Positions 44,704-56,233 of a stretch of DNA of 64,000 bases are shown in pieces; positions within the stretch are counted from its first letter, which is position 1, and the number at the start of each line of letters is the position of its first letter. Source of the DNA: Tubulanus polymorphus (taxonomy: Eukaryota > Nemertea > Palaeonemertea > Tubulaniformes > Tubulanidae); contig NC_134026.1 of assembly GCF_964204645.1 (NCBI RefSeq), positions 6,572,001 to 6,636,000 of the forward strand. Reading direction: 5' to 3'. Under the pieces are notes generated by a model. It saw only the letters and a program-made list of their open reading frames with translations, was not told where the DNA came from and searched no databases. A program made the position numbers and the translations under genes.

Positions 44704-45362
44704 TTCATCAGATCTCAACTCGTCGTACGTGTCTCGATTAGGTTTATGAAAACGACGAAGTTCATTTTCTAGATTATCCAGACTTCATGGAAAAAAAATT
44801 GTTTTTGTCGTGAAAAATTTTTCGAGGAATGCACCTTTGTCATAAGGCAAAAAAATATCTCAGTCAAATTCGTCATAAACGGATAAAACAATATCAAAAG
44901 CGATGGCAATGATTCAATTTCCATCAATTCAACAGAAAAGAATCTAAAATGTGACGCTATTCAATGATATGTTGAGTAAGTGCTTTATATACGTATATCT
45001 ATTCTATAAAACGCTTTAGAAAATGTGAAAATGTATGTTTTTGTTTTGTCTCGTTTGTGTTGAAATACATTTATCAATCATTTGTGTTTAAGTATATCTT
45101 TCAATTCAGTTTCGAGGAAAAACACTTTGATCCAAGCCGTCCAGCACTTTCTATTCAGAACGTCTAGTTCTATGATGGACTCTAAAAACGAACTCTGATT
45201 CGCTTCAGGGTCCAAGCGGCCATATTGGATCGCGCGCGAGTTCAGTGAGAATATACGAGATCTGGGTGAACGGTTTGTGTTCACCAGGTTCTGTAGTCGT
45301 ATTCACTTGAGGTTGTGAGCGGCTGACCCAATAAATTCAAAATAACGTCACTAAAATTCAGC
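44704..45362. other. 3' flank of six-exon gene, no clear gene
   Basis: Probably begins with the 3' UTR of the upstream gene. A minus-strand frame at 45078-45284 has protein-like composition but no visible start or splice partner, so it is left uncalled. Confidence 0.35.
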
Positions 45363-45439
45363 CTCCCTCGGCAAGGATTCGAACCCTGTATCATCGAGAC
45401 TACCACGGTCGTGGTCGAGTCCAGCACTGCCGAAGGGAG
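45363..45439 (-). repeat. tRNA-like SINE head
   Basis: On the minus strand, a 77-bp unit with B-box GGGTTCGAATCC and ends CTCCCTTCGGCA/TGCCGAGGGAG that can pair like an extended acceptor stem. An internal CACGACCGTGGTAG segment resembles an anticodon arm. It is the most tRNA-like repeat in the window but does not fold into a clean cloverleaf. Confidence 0.55.
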
Positions 45440-45664
45440 ATGTCTTGTGCTACTGCTGTTCATGTTCTTCACCCGCCACTTTCTTGCATTGCCTTGCTAG
45501 AGATGTAATGCGAGTTGAAATGAGTTCCATTTTAGATATCTCCAACTAAGAACTGTGGAACTGGGTCCGCAATTTGCTTTTCACCGATTCAATGTAACAT
45601 CGCTGATCACCGCGACACACGATAGAAACATTGAATTGAAATTGATGACTGATTTGTCAATCTC

Positions 45665-45830
45665 TCATTCACACTTTCTGCAATTATTTCTACGGTTATC
45701 GACGTATTTTTCGATCAGTTTATTGAGACGATCTTTTTCGATGTCTATAATCGGAAACTTTCTCTCCATTCTATCTATGAATCGGTCGTAATCTTTATGT
45801 AAATATCGATTCCATTCACCGCTTAGAAAT
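45665..45830 (-). CDS. candidate terminal exon of an unidentified gene
   Basis: A minus-strand frame ends RMERKFPIIDIEKD...NNCRKCE and stop, with a charged, coiled-coil-like composition. A pyrimidine tract and AG just before the codons for GEWNRYLHKDY would make a good acceptor at about 45830. No upstream exon could be joined. It may be a real last exon or chance. Confidence 0.25.
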
Positions 45831-45946
45831 CGACAGGAAAAAAACGACCAAAGCAAGAAGCAATTATCGAAATCACGTCCGACAACTTCGTGAGATGAAA
45901 TTACACGCGTTGTAGAGTCTGTAGATTCTAAGATCATAATATTCAC

Positions 45947-47885
45947 GGCTCAATTACTGAATGTTCTCCCTTTTCAGTAACTCCTATATTCCCCCGGTTG
46001 GTGGGTATATTCACTAAATTCCATCCCCTAATGACCACCCCATCCCCCATGATATCCGGTGGCGGGGGCGAACAGCGACCAAAACACGGCTATACGCGTT
46101 AGTTCAAACAACGGTCAGATCATAATCGGCATGAACTAAAATCGTCACCGTCGTTTTGAAGATAAATCCTGGTATTCAACAAGGATATTTAAGCGTAGAA
46201 ATCAAAGCAAAAGCTGTCTCTTCATCCCGTTCATCCGTTCTCCCAAGCAATGACGTACGTATAAACTGTGGGGCTTAGTAACAACTAAGAACACGGTAAC
46301 AGATTCACCAAAAAGCCCCGATTAACTACGAGTTTCCTTTTACTACTGAAAATATCAATTAAGAGTTGTTCAAGTCATGTGTTTATCAATCCCTAGTCAT
46401 TTCCCGAATGAGCGGACTCGACTGTAGGATTACATGATGACAGAATACACGTGATAATTACTGGTTCTGTCTGCGATTTATGACGGACGAATGGGTGACT
46501 CTTTTTCGTAGAAAAGGGTTGGTAGAATTCAGTCCAAATCCATTATGAACCCTTTCGTACCCGAGACATCCTATTTAATATTCCGTGTGTCATAATGTGT
46601 TGTTTGTGGAGAAATGCGTGTGTGTATATTTCAGACGTTTTAGAGTTAGGCTTTGAAAAATTATCTCAGTCGAGAGGATTGCTCGTAGGGTTTTCGGGTT
46701 TACGGGTTGGTTTAGGACAAGGATGAGGGTAGAATTGACATAAGATTTAAAGATTGGGCTATAATTAGTATTCGGCTATAATTTGGGCTATTATTCGTAC
46801 GGTGTGGCCTTCGTGCCTCAGTGGTTAGCGTTACACTTAGACTAGCATTAAACGGGTTTCGAACTCCGGATTTATCTGGGTTTTTTTTCATTGGAAAACT
46901 GATATTTTAATGAATACTGTAACGTTTTTCTCTTCAAATATACATACTTTCCTTAAGCGAGGTAAAACCATCATCTCAACGAATATGATCTGGCTATAAA
47001 CATATCTCATGAACTTGTATATAATAAATGTATTCAATCAAATACGGTTTCTGCTTCTGGGGCCTTCGTGAAGTCAAGCCCGCGATGATGTAACTGTCTC
47101 CTCGAATTCGTCGGTCGTGGTAAAAGACTGATCCGATCCTCCTGAGTTCTTGAGCGTGTAACACTTAAAACATAAGCGCTGAGGAACTGGGAAAAATGAG
47201 CTGAAACACGTAAGATGAGACATTTTCTATCACAGCGCGGTATGTCGTATTTCATTAGTCGCAGTGACAAAAATCAAGCCTAATTCGATCATCCATTTAT
47301 GACGCACTACAGGAAGTTTCTAGAATGTTCTAGAATGACAGAGCCTGACGCTATCATCGGCGAACTCCGCAAATTAGCTTCTTGCACAAATTAGTTTCCA
47401 GGCGGTTGCTATGAAGCGGGAAATCAGCGGGAGCTCAACAGGCACCCGGCTGCATTAATGACAGGACTGAGGCACAAAAATCGGAAATTGATTGCGGAAT
47501 GAGTATGGAGCTATATGAGCCCCTGCATCGAGTAAAAATGGAATCAACAATTTATCTATAGGTGAACACAATAATCTATTTCATCTACACAACACATTGA
47601 ACTTCAAATCTAAATAAGAAATAATCGAATATGTTTGTATCAACTCAGATTTAACATTTTCATGAGCAATCATTTTTTCTCATTTTCGTATCTTTTTCTG
47701 TTCTTCACAGCCATTATTTTCGTGTTACACAAGTTTACCTAACACTTCACACGCGGACCACAAGTGCAGAGATCATTTCTGACGGTTTTATCGACAGTTT
47801 CTGACAGGGAAAGAATACCTTTATGACAAGTGCAGTGCCTGACAACTACTGCGTCATTGACGGGATATAGAAATTTCTGAATTGA
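45947..47885. other. intergenic between six-exon gene and GPCR
   Basis: No coding exon supported apart from the candidate at 45665-45830; contains the SINE fragment at 46805. The 3' UTR of the minus-strand GPCR probably occupies part of the right end. Confidence 0.4.
46805..46872 (+). repeat. tRNA-like SINE fragment
   Basis: A-box-like GTGCCTCAGTGGTTAGCGTT followed 30 bp later by B-box-like GGGTTTCGAACTCCGG, on the plus strand. Confidence 0.5.
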
Positions 47886-48992
47886 TTACATCGACGATAT
47901 TTTATAGATATCTATAACCGACCCGTTCTCCGGCGTATTACTAGTACTGGGTGTTTTAGCTACAGACCGTTTCGAGACGATCGAAGCATTTTCCTGATCC
48001 GAATAGTCACGGCTGTTCATTCCCGTCGAATCTCGCGTGAACAAACGCTTCAAATCGCGACGAAAACTCTTCCCGCCCCCGATACAATAGAGATAGAAAT
48101 TAACGGCGCAATTCGCGTACCATAACTTGTGACAAATGGCGTAGACGAACTGACTTATCACCTCGGAATCGATGTTTTTGTTAAGTGGGTAAACAGTCTC
48201 TACGAATCTATAAACGCGTATCGGAACATTCAGCGCAATATACGCGGCTGAGACTAACAACAGCATTTTCGTCAATTGGTTTTTTTCCGATTTTTCGCGA
48301 ATGTCGTTTTTAACCGATACAGTTCGAGGGCCGGTGATTTTTTTCATTTCGGCTTTCGTACGCGAATAGATCGATAGGATCAGCGCGTTTAACACGGTCA
48401 AAGCGATTATCGGCAACAAACCGTGAAACGCCAGATCGAATATACTCATGAATTTATCGAACACGGGACTGTAACCGGTGCGGCGGCAAACGGTACGATT
48501 AGTTTTCGGCGATAAAGCGACGGTCATAGTAAACAACGGATAAATATTGAGCCCTATGACTATTGTACCGATCAGAGCGATGGCGAGAGCCGCCCTTTTT
48601 GTTGTACAGTATCTGGCGACTTTAAAAGTCCATCGGACGGCCACGTATCGATCCGCTGTCATACCGACAACCAACCACGACGAATAGTTTATAAAAGCGT
48701 ACATTATAAAAGTAAAACCGCGACAAACCTGATCCGTCAGCCAGTTCTTTAGGAAATTGAAATACATCCAGTAACTGGAAAGCGGGAATATCAGTATGAT
48801 CGAATCTACGACCGCTAGGGCGGCCATATAGACGGTCGTCGATGAAGTGCGCTTGCCTCGTAAGCGACGGATCATAATCGCGAAACTTAAAACGTTGCCG
48901 ATCAATCCGGAAATCACGACGAACGGCGGAATGTACAGGTCAATTATTCCGATTCCGTTTTTTAGTGCGCGATACGTGTTCTCATTCATCAT
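47886..48992 (-). CDS. class A GPCR, peptide-receptor-like, single exon
   Basis: Rhodopsin-family receptor of 368 residues from the first ATG in a frame that is open to 49055 (that upstream end begins GTG, behind an in-frame TGA). Landmarks in ATG numbering: N33 in TM1, D63 in TM2, C90 before TM3 paired with C169 in the second extracellular loop, intact D114-R115-Y116, and N298-F-Y-L-Y in TM7 where NPxxY is usual. A sequon N165-R-T and a Ser/Thr-rich C-terminal tail suit a plasma-membrane receptor. The overall look (NCAVNFYLYC, then K-S-F-R-R) recalls protostome neuropeptide receptors, but the ligand cannot be named. A spliced upstream start is possible because residues before M1 also look coding. 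Confidence 0.88.
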   Translation of the reverse strand: MMNENTYRALKNGIGIIDLYIPPFVVISGLIGNVLSFAIMIRRLRGKRTSSTTVYMAALAVVDSIILIFPLSSYWMYFNFLKNWLTDQVCRGFTFIMYAFINYSSWLVVGMTADRYVAVRWTFKVARYCTTKRAALAIALIGTIVIGLNIYPLFTMTVALSPKTNRTVCRRTGYSPVFDKFMSIFDLAFHGLLPIIALTVLNALILSIYSRTKAEMKKITGPRTVSVKNDIREKSEKNQLTKMLLLVSAAYIALNVPIRVYRFVETVYPLNKNIDSEVISQFVYAICHKLWYANCAVNFYLYCIGGGKSFRRDLKRLFTRDSTGMNSRDYSDQENASIVSKRSVAKTPSTSNTPENGSVIDIYKISSM

Positions 48993-51428
48993 ACAATCAT
49001 CGAGTTCAGATATACCTATAAAACACTCGTATGTCCCAAGCTCTACGGTTCCCACTATATTGATATCTCAATACGTCGATCCAGACTTTTAAGAAGAAGT
49101 TGATATTTCTAAAAGCGAAAACTAACAACAAGTTCTATCGACCATGTCCTAAACTGAAACACTTGAAATACTGAAGAAATTCGCTGAACGACGCAGCAAA
49201 TTGTTATTCTTTAGTTCGATACGTTACCGCATTTACTCACGATCAGATCCTCAACAGTTCGCGTTCAATTCAGCCACGAGTTGATTCCTTTTGTATACGT
49301 GCGTTCTTCTAACAAATTTAGATAGATAAATCCAATCACGTCTAATTCGATATTAATTCCCATTTTGTAGTCTGTATGAGGGGTATAAATTATATATATA
49401 AATCACGACAGGTCCGAGGACAATATCTGTACATCAGGAATCATCAATCGAAGCAGTGTCACTTTCCACCAGCCCCGATACATGAACGCGTCAAATTTAA
49501 CGACGACGGATTTCGTTTTTTTCGTCGTCAGTTTTTTTTCTTATTAACGATGAAACAAGAAACCGAAACATCAATGAATTTGCTGATGGTAATCGCACAC
49601 TCTCCACGCGTCGGCCGCCGTAAGCAGGATGGGTCCGATATCTAAAGGATCAGATGACCATTTAGCGACGACTCAAGTCCGGTTCAATAAATACAATAAT
49701 CATTAACTGGTCGATTGGCTAAAAACAAATCTAACGATTTTCTACAAATCAGAAAGGTCAGTTACATTGTTTCAGTTGTACGTAGAATGTTTGAATTTCT
49801 GTCCACTGATAAAATATATTCCATTGTCCATGTCTTTTGTTGTTTTAAAAACGAAAAACTAAGATATTTTAGCAGATGTTAGTGAGATACGCTATATTTA
49901 TCTGCCCTGTCCAGGGCTGCTCATCGCACTAACTGATCTCATCTCATCTCATATTTTCCAATTAAGATCTTGTATCGTTTGTCGTTTCGAGTATAGAGCA
50001 GTCACGAAGGTTTGAACAGTTTATGGAGCTTTCGCTCTTGTGTTAAAGTGTTATCCGTTAATGAACACGTTACTGGACGATGACAACAGTAGTTCCGATC
50101 ACGAGAACTGGTAGTTAAAGGAAATGGCACGACTTGCCGCATTAGTTTTGAGTTATTCGACAGGTTTAGATGTCTGCTGCTGCTGCCGGTAACGACTATA
50201 CGCCATCTCTGAGTGGGTGATTTACGCATGGACTCGATGACGTCGCGCAATAAGCGGACATCCACAATTTAAAATCTAACGGCTAAATTGCTTCGACGAT
50301 TTTGATTGGTTTGTATCTCGTGTGTAGTTTATCTTTAAGAGAATTGGTCTTGTATATATGCCATTAGAAATGAAAACACATGGTCTATCGCGCTGACCTT
50401 CGTTAGATATTACACCATCTTGTTAACACCAAGCATTATCTCCAAAATGTTAATATTCTATAAGGGGACCTATACTAGCTATGGCTAACGTTCACCTCGC
50501 ACAGTTTTGGTACATCAGCAGACCTCGTGGTTCGTGGTGAACCCCATCGTCCTCAATGTGAAAAAAATACAGCACAACTCACATTGATTGATTGATAAAA
50601 CGATTCATCGCGTATAATAATAAATCTTGTTGTTTTTTTTAACCCAGTGTGTTTCGTGCGCAAATTTTTAAAAGAAATGTATTCTATGTTGTGGATAAAT
50701 CACACCATTAGATGTAAATGATGGATTGGTTTGGGATCGCAGTAAATCATATTTTACTCGCTGCACGGAATGGCGACAGCTTTATCGGCTTCACCTATAT
50801 CTGTCGAAAAATCATTTTCAATGATTATGAAAATAAGTTTGATAAGAGATTTATGTTGAAATGTGTACTGTGTAACAATTCGCACCTTGACCATCCTCGC
50901 TTGCCAGGGTTTGGTTGCCGCCCGCCGAAGCACATGCCAACATAAACCCTGGTCGCAAACCCTTCATTGGTCTATTACGCCGCCCAAAATTTCTTGGGCG
51001 GACAGGTTGCCGCTCAGCGCCCACCAGTCTATATATCTAGCCAATCGATGATGTATCTGCGCTTCTTGAATTACCCGGAACAAGTTTTGAATTCTGACAA
51101 ATTGATTTCAAAGTAAAATGAACGTTTCCTCACCTCCATCACGAACCGATACGACGAAATGCAACCCGACCTTGCTACATAAGAACAGAAACTGAATTAC
51201 ACTGTACAAATATCTGTTGACAGTCAATGTAAATGCGACATCAAACTAATTCAATTCCTCAACAATCAATTGGATTCTAATAAATTTCTTAGAATTCTGA
51301 AATCAGGAAATAATTTATTCATCTTGTTTACTTATTGGTTATAATTAATCAATCAAATGAGTTTAAATGAAATGATCAATAGATACGCGTGTAAGTTGTA
51401 TGGAGTTAATCGAACTTGAAATCAATGG
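48993..51428. other. upstream of GPCR, no clear gene
   Basis: Would hold the promoter and untranslated exons of the minus-strand GPCR. A minus-strand frame at 50002-50265 is not recognisable. At 50895-51024 there is a repeat-like block with CCAGGGTTTG and AACCCTGG in opposite orientation. Confidence 0.35.
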
Positions 51429-52388
51429 TTTTGACTGAATTTCTACGGCGGATTTTCATACACAAATATATTCACGAATTTCCGGTCCCAGTAAAACATA
51501 TATGTAAAAATTTACCACAAAGTTACAAACATGAAACTGAGTGAATATAGTGAAGAGAAATTCTCTCTGTTCTGCTGAGATTGGCAAGTATACGGTAACA
51601 GTTGTTGGAAGTGTGGATATTGCAAATGCGAGAGAAACTGTTACAAGCATTATTGCTGTACGCTTTGATTTTGTAGTTTTCTGATCAGACGAAACCATTT
51701 TTGAGCCTCTGAATAACTGAATTATCATAATAGAATTTGATATGATAATGGAAGTTAACGGTAGAGAGTAAATGTGGATGATTATAATGGTGAACGATGT
51801 TATTTGGTCAGCTAATTCGTAGTAACATCCGAAAAAAAATGATCAGAAAAATGCAACGATAAAGTATGAAGAAGATTTATGACCAGTACATTTACTGCAG
51901 TAATTATCAATATAGCAAATCTGGCGAATCTCGGTGTACATATCAAACGAGATGTGAACGGGAAGAGCACAACTGCCGCACGTTCTAGAGATATTGCTAC
52001 TATAAACCACGAACTATTACAGGACGCAAGTATCATTACAAATTCATAAATTTTACAACTGATCAGTGAATTCATCATGAATATAGGATCATCTTTAACG
52101 TGCATGAGAAAAACATTGTAAAACAGGCATCAGAGTTAGACTAATGCAGTAAATAGTATCACAGACTGATAAAACGATAAGATATTTAGCGTAAGATGCG
52201 TATACTGCGGAATCTACGACATCATTATCAGGAATGTAGCTGAATTTCCGAAGGCTCCAAACAAATACAAGATAGGCAGAATGGCCAATGAAAGCGCGTG
52301 GTAAATTCCAGGCTTGTTTGATACGGATATTAGAACGATGTAACCGCTGTAAGTTCGACCAATCGGAATCTGGGTTAGTAAATTCATG
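51429..52388 (-). pseudogene. GPCR pseudogene of the tandem family
   Basis: Clear similarity along its whole length to the two intact receptors at 53134 and 55283, but split over several frames. The start region (MNL at 52388) is open until a TAG at the end of TM1, coding similarity then moves to another frame through TM2, another from TM3 to TM5 (51812-52105), and another for TM6-TM7 (51456-51728). The C-terminus is also shifted and stops early at CV. These are several independent indels, so it is a decayed copy and not a spliced gene; no intron signals sit at the breaks. Confidence 0.85.
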
Positions 52389-53133
52389 TTGCACTGGATA
52401 CACGAAGCATTGAGAAATGAATCTCATGCGAATGAAAAATCAAAATAGATATTGATTTATTTCTGGCGATTAGATTTATTTGTTCTAGTTGAAATCGTTT
52501 TTACATACATGAGGTTAATTTATTTGGAAAATCAATTCTTCGAAACAACACAAAACCTAAATTGTGTGAAATGCTTTATGTGTCAGATATAAGACAACTA
52601 AATCACAATGAATTCCTAACTGCAGGCAAGATAATCACACGTGGACTGCAGCGCAATGATCAACCGTCTGATGAACCAGTGTTCAAGCCCGATACTTGTG
52701 CCGGATCATTTTGATACTGTTTTTGATTATTTCGATATGATTAAAAAGAACGGCAATTTTTCTAATACTCTATCTGGAAAACCTATATTTTGTTTTCTGC
52801 AAACCTTCAATAGAATAAAGCAATTAAATGAATTTAGTTTAAAAAGTTAAATTTGAAACAAATGACAAATTTATCCTTTACCTCTTTGTATTTGTGTATG
52901 TTGTGTAGAAAAATAAGCAAATAAAAATAAACAGATTCAACGACCTGTGGATGAGTTGAATTCATGATTCGCGATAATTAACTGTTCAAGGTGTGGACTG
53001 AATGTATCAATAGACTGACGAAAATTAAAATCCACACACTCAATGATAATGGAAGCCAAAGATTTATTGTTTGCAACAAGCTAAAGATCAATTCTCAGAA
53101 ATCTGGGTCAGTGAGATCACTTGAACTTAATGG

Positions 53134-54084
53134 TTATTTCACTGAATTTCTACAAGAAACTATCATACAGAAATATTCACGAATTTCTCGTCCTAATAAA
53201 AGATATACGTAGAAATTAATGACAAAGTTACAAACATGGATGTGTGTGAATATATCAAAGAGGAAAGCTCTAAGTTTTGGATCAATTGGTAGAAAAGAAG
53301 TAATAGTGGTTGGAAGTGTAAACATTGCAAATGCGAGTGAAACTGTTACAAGCATTATCGTTGTACGTTTGGATTTTGCAGTTTTCTGATCAGACGAAAC
53401 CATTTTTGAACCTCTGAATAACTGAAATATTATTACAGAATTTGATGTAAGAATCAAAGTTAACGGTAAAACATAAACGTAGATTACAATTATGATGAAA
53501 AATTTTATTTGGTCGAATAATTCGTGGTAACATCCGAAAAACTGATCGGGAAAATATAGCGACAAAGTGGGTAGAAGATATAGAACCAGTGCATTCACTG
53601 CGATAATTGACAATATTGCAGATCTAGCGAATCTCGGTGTACATATCAAACGAGATGTGAATGGGAAGAGCACAACTGCCGCACGTTCTAGAGATATAAC
53701 TACTATTAACCACGAACACATGGAAGAGGCAAGATGAATTACAAATTCATAGACTCGACAACTGATCAGTGAATTCATCATGAATATTGAACCAGTTCCT
53801 GTGTGCAAGAGAACAAATTGTAAAACAGGCATCAGTGTAAAATTGATACAGACCGTGAAATCACTGAGAGACAAAACGATCAGATAGTTAGCGTAAGACA
53901 AACCGCGGAATCTGCGACTAATCATAATCAGGAAAGTAGCTGAATTTCCGAAGGCTCCTAACAGAAACAAAATAGGCAGAGTGATCAGTGAATACGTGAG
54001 GTAGCTCCCAGACCTGGTCGCCACGGACATGAGAATGATGTAACTAGCATATGGTCGACCAATCTGTATACGAGTTAGATTCAT
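53134..54084 (-). CDS. small class A GPCR, tandem family member A
   Basis: Single exon, 316 residues, ATG start and seven hydrophobic segments. N47 (TM1) and D75 (TM2) are kept, as is the C109-C185 disulphide pair. The DRY motif is E133-R134-A135, TM6 lacks CWxP (it reads FTLPTT), and TM7 has N290-F-Y-V-Y. Loops are short and there is almost no C-terminal tail (ends SCRNSVK). It is very similar to the gene at 55283 and the pseudogene at 51429, which shows local tandem duplication. An AATAAA on the minus strand at 53068-53063 is a suitable poly(A) signal. The ligand is unknown; peptide or chemosensory use is a guess from family expansion. Confidence 0.85.
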   Translation of the reverse strand: MNLTRIQIGRPYASYIILMSVATRSGSYLTYSLITLPILFLLGAFGNSATFLIMISRRFRGLSYANYLIVLSLSDFTVCINFTLMPVLQFVLLHTGTGSIFMMNSLISCRVYEFVIHLASSMCSWLIVVISLERAAVVLFPFTSRLICTPRFARSAILSIIAVNALVLYLLPTLSLYFPDQFFGCYHELFDQIKFFIIIVIYVYVLPLTLILTSNSVIIFQLFRGSKMVSSDQKTAKSKRTTIMLVTVSLAFAMFTLPTTITSFLPIDPKLRAFLFDIFTHIHVCNFVINFYVYLLLGREIREYFCMIVSCRNSVK

Positions 54085-55009
54085 GATTCCATAGGGGGAG
54101 CCAGTTAACTTACTGTCTGAGAGTGTCTACTGACTATCTGAGAGTGCGATTGTCGTAATGAGAGTGGCTGTCTGGGTGTCTGAGAATCCACTGACGCTGT
54201 ACATTGACTGACAGTGTCTCTTCGCTTATTGGAAAATTGATTCAATGTTGAAGAAATCATGCGAAAGATTATTTGTATCAAATTGAAAAATCAATTTTCA
54301 GATTTATGAAGTTTCACTTTCGCTTGAAATGCAACTAAATTATAAATATATACAATCCAAACAATACTTCATTGTAAATGGTGAAGCATTTTACATAAGA
54401 TGACATCCGACTAGTATTGAAAATATCTACCAATTCTAAGGGGGGAGGTTCTGTTCAACATCATCCAAACGCAATATTACACTGACATGCAGCCAGGAAT
54501 TATCGAGGGCAGTTCTTTAACCTACAAACAAAAAACAGATTAAGCAAAACTACAGATCTCACGGATCTAACCCTCGATTTAAACGCAACGTTAACAAAAA
54601 CACGACATGTGCTGAGTTAGTATGTTAATTTGTCCGGTTAGTGTGGTGACCAACGAGATGTAGTACTAGCTGGTGAACAGTCAGTCGCAATCACCGCCAT
54701 CATGACTACCATCCCTATTTGCACAATCACCGCGATCCCCATCCTCGTGACTATCAATTCCATCACCACCATCTCCACCTTCACCACTTCACATGTTGAA
54801 CCAGTCGTCCAGTCAACCAGTCGCTCGGTCATCCAGCCACCCGGTCATCGAGTCATCCAGTCTAGGTCACAATATAGTTCCTTATTCGGCAACAAGGATA
54901 CACATGCACAAATAGCCAGGAGTTCTCAAGGGCAGTTCGTTATTCCAGAAATAGACATATTTTTCCATTTCTGATTAAAAAGACACAAAATCTTGACCAA
55001 AACCTAGAT
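54085..55009. other. spacer between GPCR paralogs
   Basis: Contains degenerate CTGTCTGAGAGTG repeats just upstream of the receptor start (54100-54210) and a simple CCAGTCATC-type repeat at about 54795-54860. The block at about 56255-56330 upstream of the sister receptor carries the same CTGTCTGAGAG motif, so the duplication included 5' flanking DNA. No further gene seen. Confidence 0.45.
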
Positions 55010-55075
55010 TCGAATCGAATCGGGAATATCCGGGGTGCAAGCCACGTGCGCTAACCACTACTCCACTGAGCTTTA
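55010..55075 (-). repeat. tRNA-like SINE fragment
   Basis: Minus strand: A-box-like AGCTCAGTGGAGTAGTGGTT, then GCGCACGTGG, then a B-box-like CGATTCGATTCGAATC. It lies between the two intact GPCR paralogs. Confidence 0.5.
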
Positions 55076-55282
55076 GTTTGTCAGGTAGTCACCACTTTAC
55101 AGCCTTGTGATCATATAATTCTTTGATAGGTTTCTAAAGAGGTTTCTTCGGAACATCACATAAAAAGTTATTTGTAAATGTGAGTTGGATAGAATGACTT
55201 ATTATATTTATTCATTTATTTATTCTCCGTAACACATCAAATCTGGTTAAAGTTCCGTAAGGAAATCGCTTGGAATTAATGC

Positions 55283-56233
55283 TTATTTTTCTGAAATTCT
55301 ACAACAGAGTTTCATACAGAAATATTCACGAATTTCTCGACCCAGTAAAAGGTATATGTAAAAATTTACCACATAATTACAAATTTGAAACTGAGTGAAA
55401 ATATCAAACAGAGAATCTCGTTGTTCCGTAGGGATTGGTAATAAAACAGTAATAGTGGTTGGAAGTGTAAATATTGCAAATGCTAGTGAAACTGTTACTA
55501 GCATTATTGTTATACGTTTTGATTTTGTAGTTTTCTGATCAGACGAAACCATTTTTGAACCTCTGAATAACTGAATTATTATAACAGAATTTGATACAAT
55601 AATCAAAGTTAATGGTAGAATATACGAGTGAATGACTCCCACGATAAGAAATGTTGTCTGGTCGTTTAATTCATGGTAACATCCGAAAAACTTGTTGAGA
55701 AAATTCATCGACAGAGTAGGTATGAGGTAAAGAACCAGTACATTCAGTGCGATAATTATCGATATAGTAAATCTAGCGAATCTCGGTGTACATATCAAAC
55801 GAGATGTGAACGGGAAGAGCACAACTCCCGCACGTTCTAGAGTTATAGCTAATATTAACCATGAACTATTACAGCCGGCAAGTGCCATTACAAATTCATA
55901 GATTTGACAACTGATCAGTGAATTCATCACGAATACAGGACCACCTTCAACACGCCAGAGAACAAACTGTAAAACAGGCATCAATGTAAAACTATTGCTC
56001 AATACGAAATCACAGATTGACATAACGATAAGATAGTTCGCGTAAGATAAACCGCGGAACCTGCGACTAATCATTATCAGGAAAGTAGCCGGATTTCCGA
56101 AGGCTCCTAACAGGAACAAGATAGGCAGAATGACCAATAACACAGTACGGTAGCTACCAGACTTGTTCACCAGAGACATAAGGACGATGTTACCAACGTA
56201 AGTTCGACCAATCAGCATTCGAGTTAGATTCAT
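55283..56233 (-). CDS. small class A GPCR, tandem family member B
   Basis: Single exon, 316 residues, same length and landmarks as the receptor at 53134: short N-terminus (MNLTR), GN in TM1, E-R-A in place of DRY, a cytoplasmic RGSKMVSSDQKT segment, NFYIY in TM7, and a very short tail. Differences concentrate in TM2-TM3 and the extracellular loops, where ligand specificity would be set. AATAAA signals on the minus strand lie at about 55225-55208, some 60-75 bp after the stop. Part of the same tandem array; no ligand assigned. Confidence 0.85.
   Translation of the reverse strand: MNLTRMLIGRTYVGNIVLMSLVNKSGSYRTVLLVILPILFLLGAFGNPATFLIMISRRFRGLSYANYLIVMSICDFVLSNSFTLMPVLQFVLWRVEGGPVFVMNSLISCQIYEFVMALAGCNSSWLILAITLERAGVVLFPFTSRLICTPRFARFTISIIIALNVLVLYLIPTLSMNFLNKFFGCYHELNDQTTFLIVGVIHSYILPLTLIIVSNSVIIIQLFRGSKMVSSDQKTTKSKRITIMLVTVSLAFAIFTLPTTITVLLPIPTEQRDSLFDIFTQFQICNYVVNFYIYLLLGREIREYFCMKLCCRISEK

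Noticed and set aside
45078-45284. Minus-strand frame with protein-like composition as an exon
   Set aside because: No convincing donor, acceptor or partner exon; kept out of the gene list.
45363-45439. Functional tRNA gene on the minus strand
   Set aside because: B box and pairing ends are present but arms do not give a regular cloverleaf and similar fragments are dispersed, so SINE is preferred.
51456-52427. Three separate small genes in the broken GPCR copy
   Set aside because: They are consecutive pieces of one receptor in shifted frames, matching the intact paralogs end to end.
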